From a virus, in IMG/VR virus record IMGVR_UViG_3300046471_000128, positions 1 to 64,000 of that record: a DNA stretch of 64,000 nt. One strand, given 5' to 3'. The notes under the pieces were generated by a model. That model saw only the letters and a list, made by a program, of their open reading frames with translations. It was not told the DNA's origin and ran no database searches. Position numbers and translations under genes: made by a program. Of this stretch, positions 50,963 to 58,754 are shown piece by piece. Positions within the stretch are counted from its first letter, which is position 1. Every line of letters starts with the position of its first letter.

Positions 50963-51306
50963 TCGTCACCCTCGGCGCCGGCCGACGCGTCTTTCGCGTC
51001 GGGATCGAACATGCCGCGAATGAACGCGGTCAGGATGCCGAGCTTCTCGAGCGGCAGCTTGTTGAGCACGTCTTCCGGCACCTCCGGCACCGCGCGCTTG
51101 ATCGAGGCGATCATTTCGGCGAGTTGGATCTTCGGATCGGTCACCCCTTCGAGGCGCTCGGCCGCGAGGTTCGTTTCGATGAAGTCCTCGACATTCATTT
51201 CGCGCACGTCATATGAGACACCGCCCAGCGTGATCTGGCGTTGCGGGGCCTTCGTCGGCAGCGTGTCGAGGTTCAGAATCTTGATGTTTCCGGCATTCTT
51301 GGTCAT
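50953..51306 (-). CDS. G: tail assembly chaperone G-like
   Basis: 117 aa. Beta-rich N-terminus (ITLGGVSYDVREMNVEDFIETNLAAERLEG) then helices and an acidic Lys-rich tail ending DEKK. Sits between the major tail protein and the tape measure. Ends at the A-AAA-AAG slippery site that yields gpGT. Confidence 0.85.
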   Translation of the reverse strand: MTKNAGNIKILNLDTLPTKAPQRQITLGGVSYDVREMNVEDFIETNLAAERLEGVTDPKIQLAEMIASIKRAVPEVPEDVLNKLPLEKLGILTAFIRGMFDPDAKDASAGAEGDEKK

Positions 51307-51325
51307 GGTGTTCTCGATGTAGGCA

Positions 51326-51344
51326 GGCCGGCATTACGCCGGCC
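51326..51344 (-). terminator. GC-rich hairpin in the G leader
   Basis: GGCCGGC-attac-GCCGGCC, perfect 7-bp stem without a U-tract, 20 nt before the G start codon. May lower expression of G relative to the abundant major tail protein, by partial termination or RNA end protection. Confidence 0.4.
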
Positions 51345-51350
51345 TTGATA

Positions 51351-51368
51351 TGTCACCCGTAACTCATC
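51351..51368 (-). promoter_or_regulatory. degenerate operator after the major tail gene
   Basis: Minus strand GATGAGTTACGGGTGACA: GAGT-N8-ACAT, a weak family member, between the major tail stop and the leader hairpin of G. Confidence 0.4.
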
Positions 51369-51381
51369 TACGGGGCAGAAC

Positions 51382-51897
51382 TTACGGCGTCGGGGCGCCG
51401 CCAATACCGAACAGCTCCTTCGTGGCCGGGTCCGGGTAACCGGTGAAGGTCACGTCGAAGATCCGTTCCTTTTCGACTTCGTAGGCGAAGTTCATGCCGC
51501 CCGACGTCGCCGCCAAGGGAATCACGAAGTCTTCGCTGTAGTCGGTCGCGTCCTTGCCGATCGGGTGCAGGCGCAGCTCGCCCGCGATCGACAGCAAGTC
51601 CACGCCGATGCCCGAGGTCACGATCGCCTTCTTGTCGCTGCCCGTGCCCGTGATCGACGCGCCCGGCATCGTTGCCACCAGGTTGTCCAGCGTGGTTTCA
51701 GCCAACGGCACCTTCACCGACACGTCGCGGGACATGATGATTTCGTTGACGGTCGACTTGCCGAACTGGTCGATGTTGACCTTGTGGGTCTGCGTCGCCA
51801 CGGTCACCTGAACGCCACCTTGTGTGTAACCCAGGTCCACGCCCTTGTAGAAGACGGCGCACACGCCCAACTTCACGTTTTTTGTATCGCTTGCCAC
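51382..51897 (-). CDS. V: major tail protein (tube), V-like
   Basis: 171 aa. Beta-sandwich-type sequence (TQGGVQVTVATQTHKVNIDQFG...VKVPLAETTLDNL) with the conserved-looking end MNFAYEVEKERIFDVTFTGYPDPATKELFGIG. Forms the tail tube by hexamer stacking. It is flanked by operator elements on both sides, giving it a separate transcription window. Confidence 0.82.
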   Translation of the reverse strand: MASDTKNVKLGVCAVFYKGVDLGYTQGGVQVTVATQTHKVNIDQFGKSTVNEIIMSRDVSVKVPLAETTLDNLVATMPGASITGTGSDKKAIVTSGIGVDLLSIAGELRLHPIGKDATDYSEDFVIPLAATSGGMNFAYEVEKERIFDVTFTGYPDPATKELFGIGGAPTP

Positions 51898-51930
51898 TCA
51901 AAACTCCTTTGCAAAGAGGTCAGCGGCTAC

Positions 51931-51952
51931 AGTAAGTAACCGGTGCCTTATC
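51931..51952 (-). promoter_or_regulatory. operator before the major tail gene
   Basis: Minus strand ATAAGGCACCGGTTACTTAC: AAGG-N8-ACTT, right after the stop of the tail-terminator gene. The sequence after TTAC (TTACTGTAG) is a poor -10. Confidence 0.5.
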
Positions 51953-52333
51953 TTACGGGAGGACGAACGCGCAGTCAATGTTCGCCACGAACTCCACCAT
52001 GCCAGCGGGCGGGATCGGGTAGCCCACCGGCAGCGTGCGCGGGCGCAGATACTTGATGAGCATCGGACCGACCTGCGACTCCAGCGTGATCGTGAGCACC
52101 TGCATGGCTGCGTCGATCTGCGCCTTGGTCGCGGTGTAGCCCTTGCCGCGCGCGACGAGCGCGAACTCGGCCTTGTAATAGCCCGGCAGCTCGTAGTTGA
52201 TCCGGGTGCCCTTGTAGCTCGCCTTGAGCAAAAGCCCGGCGTCGCCCGCGCGCATTTCGTTGATGAAAATCGTCTTGCCCTTCACGCCACAGCCATTCTG
52301 CTCGAGGAGCGTGGCAATCGGTTCGAGATCCAT
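51953..52333 (-). CDS. tail terminator/completion-like protein (U-like position)
   Basis: 126 aa with MDLEPIATLLEQNGCGVKGKTIFINEMRAG and a beta-rich core. Position between the HK97 gp10-like and tube genes fits the tail terminator. The assignment rests on synteny. Confidence 0.6.
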   Translation of the reverse strand: MDLEPIATLLEQNGCGVKGKTIFINEMRAGDAGLLLKASYKGTRINYELPGYYKAEFALVARGKGYTATKAQIDAAMQVLTITLESQVGPMLIKYLRPRTLPVGYPIPPAGMVEFVANIDCAFVLP

Positions 52334-52792
52334 TTACGTCGACTCCTTCACAATCTGTTTCACACGCTTGCCCATTTCACCGATCCGGGTGTTCATTGCG
52401 CGCTCCATGAACTTGCCGCCCACCTTGCCCGAGCCGCCGTCTTTCGCGATCGACCCTTCGTCGAGGTTGAAGGCGCCCGTGCCGTAGGGTGCGAGCGCCT
52501 CGTGCATGACCCGCGCGTATTCGACCACCGGCTTGCCTTCCTTGTCGATGGCGCTCGGGTCCACCTGCACGGTCACCTGCACGCGGTTGTTGATGCCGCC
52601 GCGGTCCTCGACCACCTGGATCGCCTCTTCGAGATCGCCGTCCTTGTAAGGCGCGTTCTCGCGCGCGAGCCCGGCGATCGTGTCGCCCTCCTCCCGCATC
52701 ACGCCCAGAATGCGGCGCGCGGCGACGTCGCCCATCCGGTTGACCTTCAGCGCGAGCAGCTCCGGGTTGAAGTTGTTCTTGACTAGACCCAC
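52334..52792 (-). CDS. HK97 gp10-like head-tail/tail component
   Basis: 152 aa with a GTG start at 52792 (GGGGG ribosome-binding site, 10-nt overlap with the upstream gene). The longer ATG-based frame upstream is a shadow of the previous gene. LARENAPYKDGDLEEAIQVV and EYARVMHEALAPYGTG are typical of HK97 gp10-type proteins. Confidence 0.72.
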   Translation of the reverse strand: MGLVKNNFNPELLALKVNRMGDVAARRILGVMREEGDTIAGLARENAPYKDGDLEEAIQVVEDRGGINNRVQVTVQVDPSAIDKEGKPVVEYARVMHEALAPYGTGAFNLDEGSIAKDGGSGKVGGKFMERAMNTRIGEMGKRVKQIVKEST

Positions 52793-53127
52793 GGCGAACC
52801 CCCGACGAGATAGTGATCGAGGACGCCCGACGTGTTGAACTGTGGCGTGATCGCAACGATGCGCAGTTCGATCCCCGCCACCGTCAGCTTGTCGCCGAGC
52901 TTCGCCGCGCTTTTGGCGGTCAGCATCAGCTCCGCGGTGATCGCGAGATCCTCGGCGTGCGTCTGCGAGCCGGAGAGTTGCGCGCGCGAGTTGGTCGCCT
53001 GGGCGGCCGACTTCAACTCGACGATGGAGCACCCCTCGCGAACTGGCATACCCGGCTGATCCTCGCCGTAAAGGTTGCGCCCGGTGTTGGGCGCGATCCA
53101 GCAGAACATGTTGGGCTTGAACATCAC
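52783..53127 (-). CDS. head-closure/adaptor-like protein
   Basis: 114 aa, beta-barrel-like composition (GREGC...KLTVAGIELRIVAITPQFN) and the right length for head-tail joining (head-closure) proteins. Assignment by position between connector and gp10-like genes. Confidence 0.55.
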   Translation of the reverse strand: MMFKPNMFCWIAPNTGRNLYGEDQPGMPVREGCSIVELKSAAQATNSRAQLSGSQTHAEDLAITAELMLTAKSAAKLGDKLTVAGIELRIVAITPQFNTSGVLDHYLVGGSPWV

Positions 53128-53862
53128 TTACTCCGGTCGCACGAGCGTCGCGCTCGAGTTCGGGTGGAACACCTCGTCGCGCAGCGACAGGTAAGACGGG
53201 TGCGCGTCGCCCGTGAGCGATACCCGCTGCCCGTGGCCCTCGTGCGCGGGGTCCGGGTAACGCACCTCAAGCGTGGTCACACCCTCTGCTGCGGCGGCGC
53301 GCACCACCGCGTCGGCGTAGAGGCCCTGCAGCGCGCCCTTGACGGTCGCCGCGGCGAACACCGACGCCTTCCACTTGCGGCCGGCCACGTCAAACTGATG
53401 GTAGCTGATCGGCTCGCGCGTCTCGGCGATGCGGGCCGCCTCCACCGCGGCGCTGTAGCGGCGGCGCGAGGTCTGCATCAGCATGTCCACACGCAGCGAA
53501 AAGTCGCGCAGGCGCTTGACGGCCGTGATTACGTCCCGGTGCATGGCCGCGGCGAGCGTGCCGAGTGCGGCGGCCCGCTGGGCGTGCGCGTCGTTCATCA
53601 GGAGCTCGCCCAACGCGTCGCTGGCAGCGGGCGCGGCGTTCGCGAGCAGGTCGACGATGGCCGAGTCCATCAGGCCCGCGATCGTCGTGAGCACGTTGCC
53701 TTGCAGCTGCATCATCGCGGCGGTGGTCTGCGCGCGGGCGTGCGGGCCGGTCGGGCCGCGCCCGGACATGGCGTCGGCCGTCATCGCGGTGAGTGCGAGC
53801 AGGAAGGCGCGGTAGTGCGCCTCGACGGCCTGGCCGACCGTATCGATCAGGTGGTTTTTCAT
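53128..53862 (-). CDS. minor head-region protein, unknown
   Basis: 244 aa, strongly helical and Ala-rich, with a C-terminal beta part containing PDPAHEGHGQRVSLTG. Placed in the head-completion block. Could be a minor capsid or head-injection protein; no firm family. Confidence 0.6.
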   Translation of the reverse strand: MKNHLIDTVGQAVEAHYRAFLLALTAMTADAMSGRGPTGPHARAQTTAAMMQLQGNVLTTIAGLMDSAIVDLLANAAPAASDALGELLMNDAHAQRAAALGTLAAAMHRDVITAVKRLRDFSLRVDMLMQTSRRRYSAAVEAARIAETREPISYHQFDVAGRKWKASVFAAATVKGALQGLYADAVVRAAAAEGVTTLEVRYPDPAHEGHGQRVSLTGDAHPSYLSLRDEVFHPNSSATLVRPE

Positions 53863-54647
53863 GTGCGGGAAAGCCGAATGCGTTTGACGACGTAGCGGCC
53901 GAGCTCGTGCATGGCGCGTGCGCAGATCAGCTGGCGTGCCGGGCGCACCTGGCCGAACATGGTGGTCGAGCCGCCGACGGTTTCGGAGACGATGCCCTGC
54001 GCGCGCTTGGCGAGCACCGGGTCACCGCCGAGCAGGTCGTCCGCCTCCATGATCTGGGCGCGCTCGACCGCCTGGCGAAAGTCGATCGGCAGCGTCAGGT
54101 ATTGCGCCTGAGTCATCTGGATGATCGAGTAGAGGCCGAACTCGGGCTGGATGTAGTTCTGCCAGTCCTGCGACCAGCGGTAGCGGTAGGACATCTGGCC
54201 GATGTTCAGCCGCGCCTGGATGAGTGCGGCGACCCGCTCGTCACGCGAGGCGTTGCCCCACGACGGCAGATTCGGGATGTCGAGCGCGATGAGCTCGGCC
54301 TTGTTGATGGTCTGGAATGAGTTGGTGCCGGGCACGAGCGGCTCGCTCGCCTCGATCACGTAGTTCTGGATCAGCAGGCGCGAGCCCGCGTCCGTCTTTG
54401 CCAGCACTTCGACCGTGCGCAGCGCGCGCATCGAACCGGCAGGCAGCGCGTTTTCACCGGCCCCCACCAGGATCGACACGGGGGCGCCGCCCGGGTCCAG
54501 CCACGGCACCGGAATCGTGTCGATCAGCACGGTGCCGTCTTCGTCGAGCACGCGGTAGCTCGCCGAGGATGGCGTGAACGCGTTGCCCGAACTGTCCACG
54601 AACGGGATCGTCACGGTGACGTCTGCCCCGGCGAGATACTTTTCCAT
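53859..54647 (-). CDS. head-tail connector protein with N-terminal beta domain
   Basis: 262 aa. The N-terminal ~110 residues form an Ig-like beta domain (YRVLDEDGTVLIDTIPVPWLDPGG). The C-terminal ~140 residues are helical (DERVAALIQARLNIGQMSYRY...RAMHELGRYVVKRIR), as in connector/adaptor proteins. 4-nt overlap with the downstream gene. Confidence 0.6.
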   Translation of the reverse strand: MEKYLAGADVTVTIPFVDSSGNAFTPSSASYRVLDEDGTVLIDTIPVPWLDPGGAPVSILVGAGENALPAGSMRALRTVEVLAKTDAGSRLLIQNYVIEASEPLVPGTNSFQTINKAELIALDIPNLPSWGNASRDERVAALIQARLNIGQMSYRYRWSQDWQNYIQPEFGLYSIIQMTQAQYLTLPIDFRQAVERAQIMEADDLLGGDPVLAKRAQGIVSETVGGSTTMFGQVRPARQLICARAMHELGRYVVKRIRLSRT

Positions 54648-54650
54648 GCT

Positions 54651-55097
54651 TTACTCCGCAGCTTGCGTGGTGACGGCAGCCTCGGCAGGCGCAGCGGGTG
54701 CGACCGGTGCGACTTCAACCGGCGCCTGGGCAGCGAGGATCAACGCGATCAGGTCAGCGATGCCGCTTGCCTTTACGCCCAGCGGGTCGCCCACCACGCG
54801 CAGCGCCTTGATGCCACCCGTGCCGGCGATCTCTTCGAGCTCATCCTGCGTATAGGCGGCGCGCGGGGCCGGCGCGGGTTCTTCACCTTGCACCTGCATT
54901 GGCGTGCACTTGCTGTCGAGGTCCTGCTGTGAGGCGCTCGGGTTCGTGCCGTCGAGCTGCTCGATCTGCACGATGTTCGCAAGGCGCGACGCCTCGCGCG
55001 GCAGCACATCGGCGATCGATGTGCCGTCAGCGAACTCGACGCCGCCGAAGTTGCCCGTGTAGGTTTCCCAGCCGGCCTGAATCATTCGAATCTTCAT
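54651..55097 (-). CDS. head-region protein with C-terminal SAP/Rho-N-like helices
   Basis: 148 aa. N-terminal half beta-rich with GGVEFADGTSIADVLPREASRLANI; a second half has YTQDELEEIAGTGGIKALRVVG...GIADLIALILAAQ, similar to SAP/Rho-N helix-extended-helix motifs, then an Ala/Pro tail. Translated just after the U-tract of a terminator-like hairpin (ATG about 15 nt downstream). Confidence 0.6.
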   Translation of the reverse strand: MKIRMIQAGWETYTGNFGGVEFADGTSIADVLPREASRLANIVQIEQLDGTNPSASQQDLDSKCTPMQVQGEEPAPAPRAAYTQDELEEIAGTGGIKALRVVGDPLGVKASGIADLIALILAAQAPVEVAPVAPAAPAEAAVTTQAAE

Positions 55098-55112
55098 ATC
55101 GTTCTCTCATGG

Positions 55113-55143
55113 AAAAAGGGCATGAACCGAAGTCCATGCCCTT
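55113..55143 (-). terminator. terminator-like hairpin after the capsid gene
   Basis: Minus strand AAGGGCATG...CATGCCCTT with a 10-nt loop, then TTTTTCC. Isolates the major capsid gene; the U-tract ends about 15 nt before the next start codon. Confidence 0.75.
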
Positions 55144-55156
55144 CATTTTAAAGCAG

Positions 55157-55178
55157 AATAAGTCACGGATGACTTATT
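55157..55178. promoter_or_regulatory. symmetrical operator after the capsid gene
   Basis: AATAAGTCA-cgga-TGACTTATT: perfect 9-bp arms of the AAGT-N8-ACTT family, between the capsid stop and the terminator hairpin. No -10. Confidence 0.65.
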
Positions 55179-55185
55179 GTCCGCC

Positions 55186-56088
55186 TTAAACGTTGGTGAT
55201 GCCGCGCAGACGTGCCAGCGAGCGCGTGGACTTCAGCGCCGAGCCGCAATACCACTTCACGCGGATACGGTCGGCGTCCTTGTTCTGGACCGTGCCGATG
55301 TCTTCCACGCGGATGCCCGCGTCCTTGCCGCCCCACAGACCGTGGAAGCCGTCGAGCTCGTTCAGGCGAACCGCGTAGACCGAGCACGTATTCAGATTCG
55401 TGCCCATGTCTTCGTCACCTGCGAGCCAGTCGTTGCGCAGAATCGGAATCCCGTTGTGGCCGAGCACTGCCTGGCCGAAGTTGGGGATCTCGATCATCGC
55501 CGGCTGGATGCCGCCGGTTGCATACAGCAACGAGCGATATGCGCGAATCGTGCCCGCGCGCATCACGAACGCGTCAGCGCCGTTGATCACCGCGTCGGCC
55601 AGTTGGTCGAGCATGTTCAGCGTGAGCGCTGAACCGTTCACACCCGCGTCGAGCGTCATCGGGGCCGACACCAGCTGCGGCAGGCCGTCGAATTCCTTCG
55701 TGTTCACGGAGCTGTTGCCCTGTGCGATGGTCTTCTTGAACTTGCGTGCGACTGCCTTGGCCTTCAGACCGATCTGCGTTGCGCGCTGATCGTTCGTGTC
55801 CGACTCGGTTTCTTGCAGGAACTTGTCGACGTCCACGTCACCCGCGAGGATGCGCAGCTTCGACACGACTTCCGTGAACGTGCCGGCCGATTCGTTCACC
55901 GTGTCGTTCGGCGACAGGAAGTCGGCGTCCGGCAGGGTGTTTTCACGGTCATACACATACGCTTTGCCGTTGATACCCACGAACGGCAGAAGGGCGAAGA
56001 GCTCATCCTTTTCGATGATTTCCTCGATGACGCCGGCGACCAGCTGGTTATTACTCAGCTTGTCCGCTTCGACTTGCAGCAATGGCAT
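55186..56088 (-). CDS. major capsid protein, HK97 fold
   Basis: 300 aa. Beginning with helix-rich LSNNQLVAGVIEEIIEKDELFALLPF, then PDADFLSPNDTVNESAGTFTEVVSKLRILAGDVDVDKFL (E-loop/P-domain-like) and TGGIQPAMIEIPNFGQAVLGHNG, as in capsid proteins preceded by a separate scaffold. Builds the icosahedral shell. Operator/promoter at 56114-56136 and operator plus terminator downstream make it its own transcription unit. Confidence 0.85.
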   Translation of the reverse strand: MPLLQVEADKLSNNQLVAGVIEEIIEKDELFALLPFVGINGKAYVYDRENTLPDADFLSPNDTVNESAGTFTEVVSKLRILAGDVDVDKFLQETESDTNDQRATQIGLKAKAVARKFKKTIAQGNSSVNTKEFDGLPQLVSAPMTLDAGVNGSALTLNMLDQLADAVINGADAFVMRAGTIRAYRSLLYATGGIQPAMIEIPNFGQAVLGHNGIPILRNDWLAGDEDMGTNLNTCSVYAVRLNELDGFHGLWGGKDAGIRVEDIGTVQNKDADRIRVKWYCGSALKSTRSLARLRGITNV

Positions 56089-56113
56089 GGCTTTTTCCTT
56101 TCGAAAGAATCGG

Positions 56114-56136
56114 GATATAGTAACCCGTCACTTACT
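56114..56136 (-). promoter_or_regulatory. promoter plus operator for the major capsid gene
   Basis: Minus strand GTAAGTGACGGGTTACTATA then TC: AAGT-N8-ACTA with the -10-like TATATC (56114-56119). Confidence 0.6.
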
Positions 56137-56173
56137 TTATCAGGAAGGTGACGGGTTTACAAGCAAAACAGCC

Positions 56174-57058
56174 TTACTTCAGGCCCGCCTTAGCCAGCCC
56201 TGCGGCGATCTTCGAGCGACCCGTGCCGACGGTTGCCGAGTTGGGCTTCGCGCCCGGCACCGAGGCCGCGTTCGTGATCGAACCGGCGCCCGCTTTGAGC
56301 TTCGACTTGCGCAGGGTGTCCTTGTCCGGGTCCAGCTCGACCAGCTTCTCGATCGCGGCTTCGAACGCGAGCGGCTCGCCCTTGCTATCGACCAGCACGT
56401 TGCGGTCTTTCGAACCCGCAGGCTTGTCGAACGCGACGACCCCACCGTCCTTGAACTCGAAGTGGCTACCGTAGACCCGGCGGGCCTTAGCAACAGAGAG
56501 AGTGAGCTCCTCGGCGATGAACTTGGAGGTGCCAAAGGCGTTGCCCACCGTCAGTTCTGCGATCTGCGAAGCCAGCTCGACTACACGCTGCTCGGCGGCG
56601 CTCTTGCCGTCGCGTTCAGCCTGCAGTTCCTTGCCGTGTTGCTCGACCATCTGGGCCTTCAACGAGTCCCATTGGCCCTTCGCTTCCAGCTGCGCGATTT
56701 CGGCGTCTTTCTTTGCCTGCACCAGCGCTCGCAGTTCCTTCGGGTCCAGACCATCGAATTCCTTCAGGCGAGCATTCGCTTGCTCGAGCTGAGTGGCGGT
56801 GGCCCTGAGCTTGTCCTTCTTATCCATCACTTCGCGCAGCAACGCGGCCTCTTCGTCGCTCGGCTTCTTGCCGCGAACACGCTCGGCCTCGGCGCGTTCA
56901 GCTTCAGCGCGCTCAGCCTCCTTGGCTGCCGCCGCAAGTTTCGCCGCTTCGTCGTCACCGCCCGACGCGCCGCCTACGCCACCGCCACCAGAGCCGCCTT
57001 CGCCCTCGGGTGCCATGTAGCCGCCGCGCATCATCAAATGCATCAGGAACTTGTTCAT
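56174..57058 (-). CDS. capsid scaffolding protein
   Basis: 294 aa. Highly charged Glu/Lys/Ala coiled coil over most of its length (EAERVRGKKPSDEEAALLREVM...LKEFDGLDPKELRALVQAKKD) with a Gly-rich N-terminus. Typical composition and position (portal, scaffold, capsid) for a scaffold that leaves before DNA packaging. C-terminal basic tail could bind the capsid protein. Confidence 0.78.
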   Translation of the reverse strand: MNKFLMHLMMRGGYMAPEGEGGSGGGGVGGASGGDDEAAKLAAAAKEAERAEAERAEAERVRGKKPSDEEAALLREVMDKKDKLRATATQLEQANARLKEFDGLDPKELRALVQAKKDAEIAQLEAKGQWDSLKAQMVEQHGKELQAERDGKSAAEQRVVELASQIAELTVGNAFGTSKFIAEELTLSVAKARRVYGSHFEFKDGGVVAFDKPAGSKDRNVLVDSKGEPLAFEAAIEKLVELDPDKDTLRKSKLKAGAGSITNAASVPGAKPNSATVGTGRSKIAAGLAKAGLK

Positions 57059-57134
57059 CTCTTTGCTGCCTTTACGTGTGAGCGTTCTCTCGCTCGGGTT
57101 GTGTCAGTGAGGCCGTTCACTTGGCCCGGTCGTG

Positions 57135-58700
57135 TTACGTGGACTTCAACATCTGATTCGCGACGGTTTTGCCACCCATCTTCTGAATCTCGGCGCTAGA
57201 CATAGGCGACTGTCCCGCGCCAGGTGCAGCCAGTGCGTCCACCGGCGGCCAGCTTTTCAACTCGCCTTTCATCTTCGTGATCAGGTCTTCCTTGAGCATC
57301 GGGAAGAGCTTGTCGATCACCGAGTCCATCTGCTGACGACGCACGCCCTCGGGCGCTTCAATCATCGCGAGGCGCGCGGCGATATCGAACTCGTCATACA
57401 GCCCGCGAACATCGAAGTTCTTCGGGTAGGCGACCATCTGCTTCGTCACGTCGGTGGCGGTCGCATCGGGCGCCGTGTCAATCGGCTGGCCGTTGTAGAG
57501 CGCGACCAGTTGACAGAGCTTGCGTTCGACCTGTTCCAGCGCGTCGGCCTTGGCCGCCAGCAACGAATTCACTCGCTCGAAGTCGTATGCCTTTGCCACG
57601 CCGGAGCTGTTGTCGATGCCCTGCGAGTTGTCTTCCTTGGTGCGCTCGCCGGCGAGGCCGATCGAGTGGTAAATCTCGTTGATGATCTTGGAGATCACCT
57701 TGACGATCAGGTCCGCCTGCTTGACGTCCGGACTGATGAACCCGGGTTTGTCGCCGCCCGAGGCGTCGTAGGTGAAAATCCGCTTGGTGCCCATCTCCAC
57801 CAGCTTGTCGTGCGCCTCGTCGCCGGCGGTGAGTGCCTGCGCGGGGATCACCAGCTGGCTGAAGGTCTGGTCCTGAATGATCGCGTCGAGGTTCGACAGG
57901 TAGTTCGCGACCGCGCGGTCCAGATACGCGGCGTCGGCGATCAGCGCGGGCGACGTGTAGGGGTCGTCGGAGATCACGTTGTCGGCGGCGAACACCGGCA
58001 CCACGCCCAGCCCGTGCACGATCGGATCGTTCACGACGATGGTCTTCTTGCCCTTCGAATCCACATCGACCTGGAACATCTGCGAGAAATCGCGCGTCCA
58101 CAGGCGGTAGCGGTCGATCAGCTTGCCGCTTGACTCCATCGGGTCGGCGTCATCGCGTGCCGTCTCGTAGATCAGAATCCACTGCAGCTTCGCCAGGTCG
58201 TCATAGCTCATGTCGAGCACATGCTGGGGCTTGACGATGTAGGCGTAGACGCGCGCGTCGGCGGCCTTCTCGTCGGCCTTGGTGGTGATGTCGGCGGTCT
58301 TCGTCGAATCGACCACGATCCACGGCCGGCCGTAGGTTGACGCTCGGTTGCTCACGCGCTTCATGAAGTCGTCGATGGGCGACTCATTGAGTGTGGCGCG
58401 CTTCCAGAAGCTCTTGATGCACTCGGGCGCGTCGTCGTTGCGCTTGATGTCGATCTTGAACACGTATTTGTCCAACAGATCGACCACTTCGCGCGTGTGA
58501 TTGAAGCGGTAGGCCCGCTGCAGCCGATGGCGATACTCCTGCTCGCCCTCTTTCACGTATTTGTGCAGGTTTTGCTTAAACCACGCCCGGCCACCCTCGT
58601 AAGTGGATTCCAGGAAGTCCCAATGCGCTTCCATCTCGGCAAACACCGGGTGGCGACGCTTGATGAACTGTTCGAGCTTCTTCTGCTGACTGAGTGCCAT
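57135..58700 (-). CDS. portal protein, DUF4055-like
   Basis: 521 aa from ATG 58700 (MALSQQKK), chosen because the longer frame has a terminator hairpin and its T-tract in front. Sequence starts with FIKRRHPVFAEMEAHWDFLES and includes GVVPVFAADN and a long C-terminal helical domain (FERVNSLLAAKADALEQVERKL). Dodecameric DNA channel of the capsid. Gene order and size support the call. Confidence 0.82.
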   Translation of the reverse strand: MALSQQKKLEQFIKRRHPVFAEMEAHWDFLESTYEGGRAWFKQNLHKYVKEGEQEYRHRLQRAYRFNHTREVVDLLDKYVFKIDIKRNDDAPECIKSFWKRATLNESPIDDFMKRVSNRASTYGRPWIVVDSTKTADITTKADEKAADARVYAYIVKPQHVLDMSYDDLAKLQWILIYETARDDADPMESSGKLIDRYRLWTRDFSQMFQVDVDSKGKKTIVVNDPIVHGLGVVPVFAADNVISDDPYTSPALIADAAYLDRAVANYLSNLDAIIQDQTFSQLVIPAQALTAGDEAHDKLVEMGTKRIFTYDASGGDKPGFISPDVKQADLIVKVISKIINEIYHSIGLAGERTKEDNSQGIDNSSGVAKAYDFERVNSLLAAKADALEQVERKLCQLVALYNGQPIDTAPDATATDVTKQMVAYPKNFDVRGLYDEFDIAARLAMIEAPEGVRRQQMDSVIDKLFPMLKEDLITKMKGELKSWPPVDALAAPGAGQSPMSSAEIQKMGGKTVANQMLKST

Positions 58701-58715
58701 ATATGCCTGTGCGTG

Positions 58716-58740
58716 AAAAACAGGTGACAAAGTCACCTGT
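58716..58740 (-). terminator. terminator-like hairpin between terL and portal, fused to an operator
   Basis: ACAGGTGAC-aaa-GTCACCTGT with TTTTT following on the minus strand. Its right arm shares bases with the palindrome at 58730-58746, so an operator and terminator are superimposed. Portal ATG 16 nt downstream. Confidence 0.72.
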
Positions 58741-58746
58741 TACTTA
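58730..58746. promoter_or_regulatory. operator overlapping the terL-portal terminator
   Basis: Plus strand AAGTCACCTGTTACTTA: AAGT-N8-ACTT. Just after the terL stop codon; a protein bound here would cover the hairpin. Confidence 0.55.
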
Positions 58747-58754
58747 TTTTAAGA

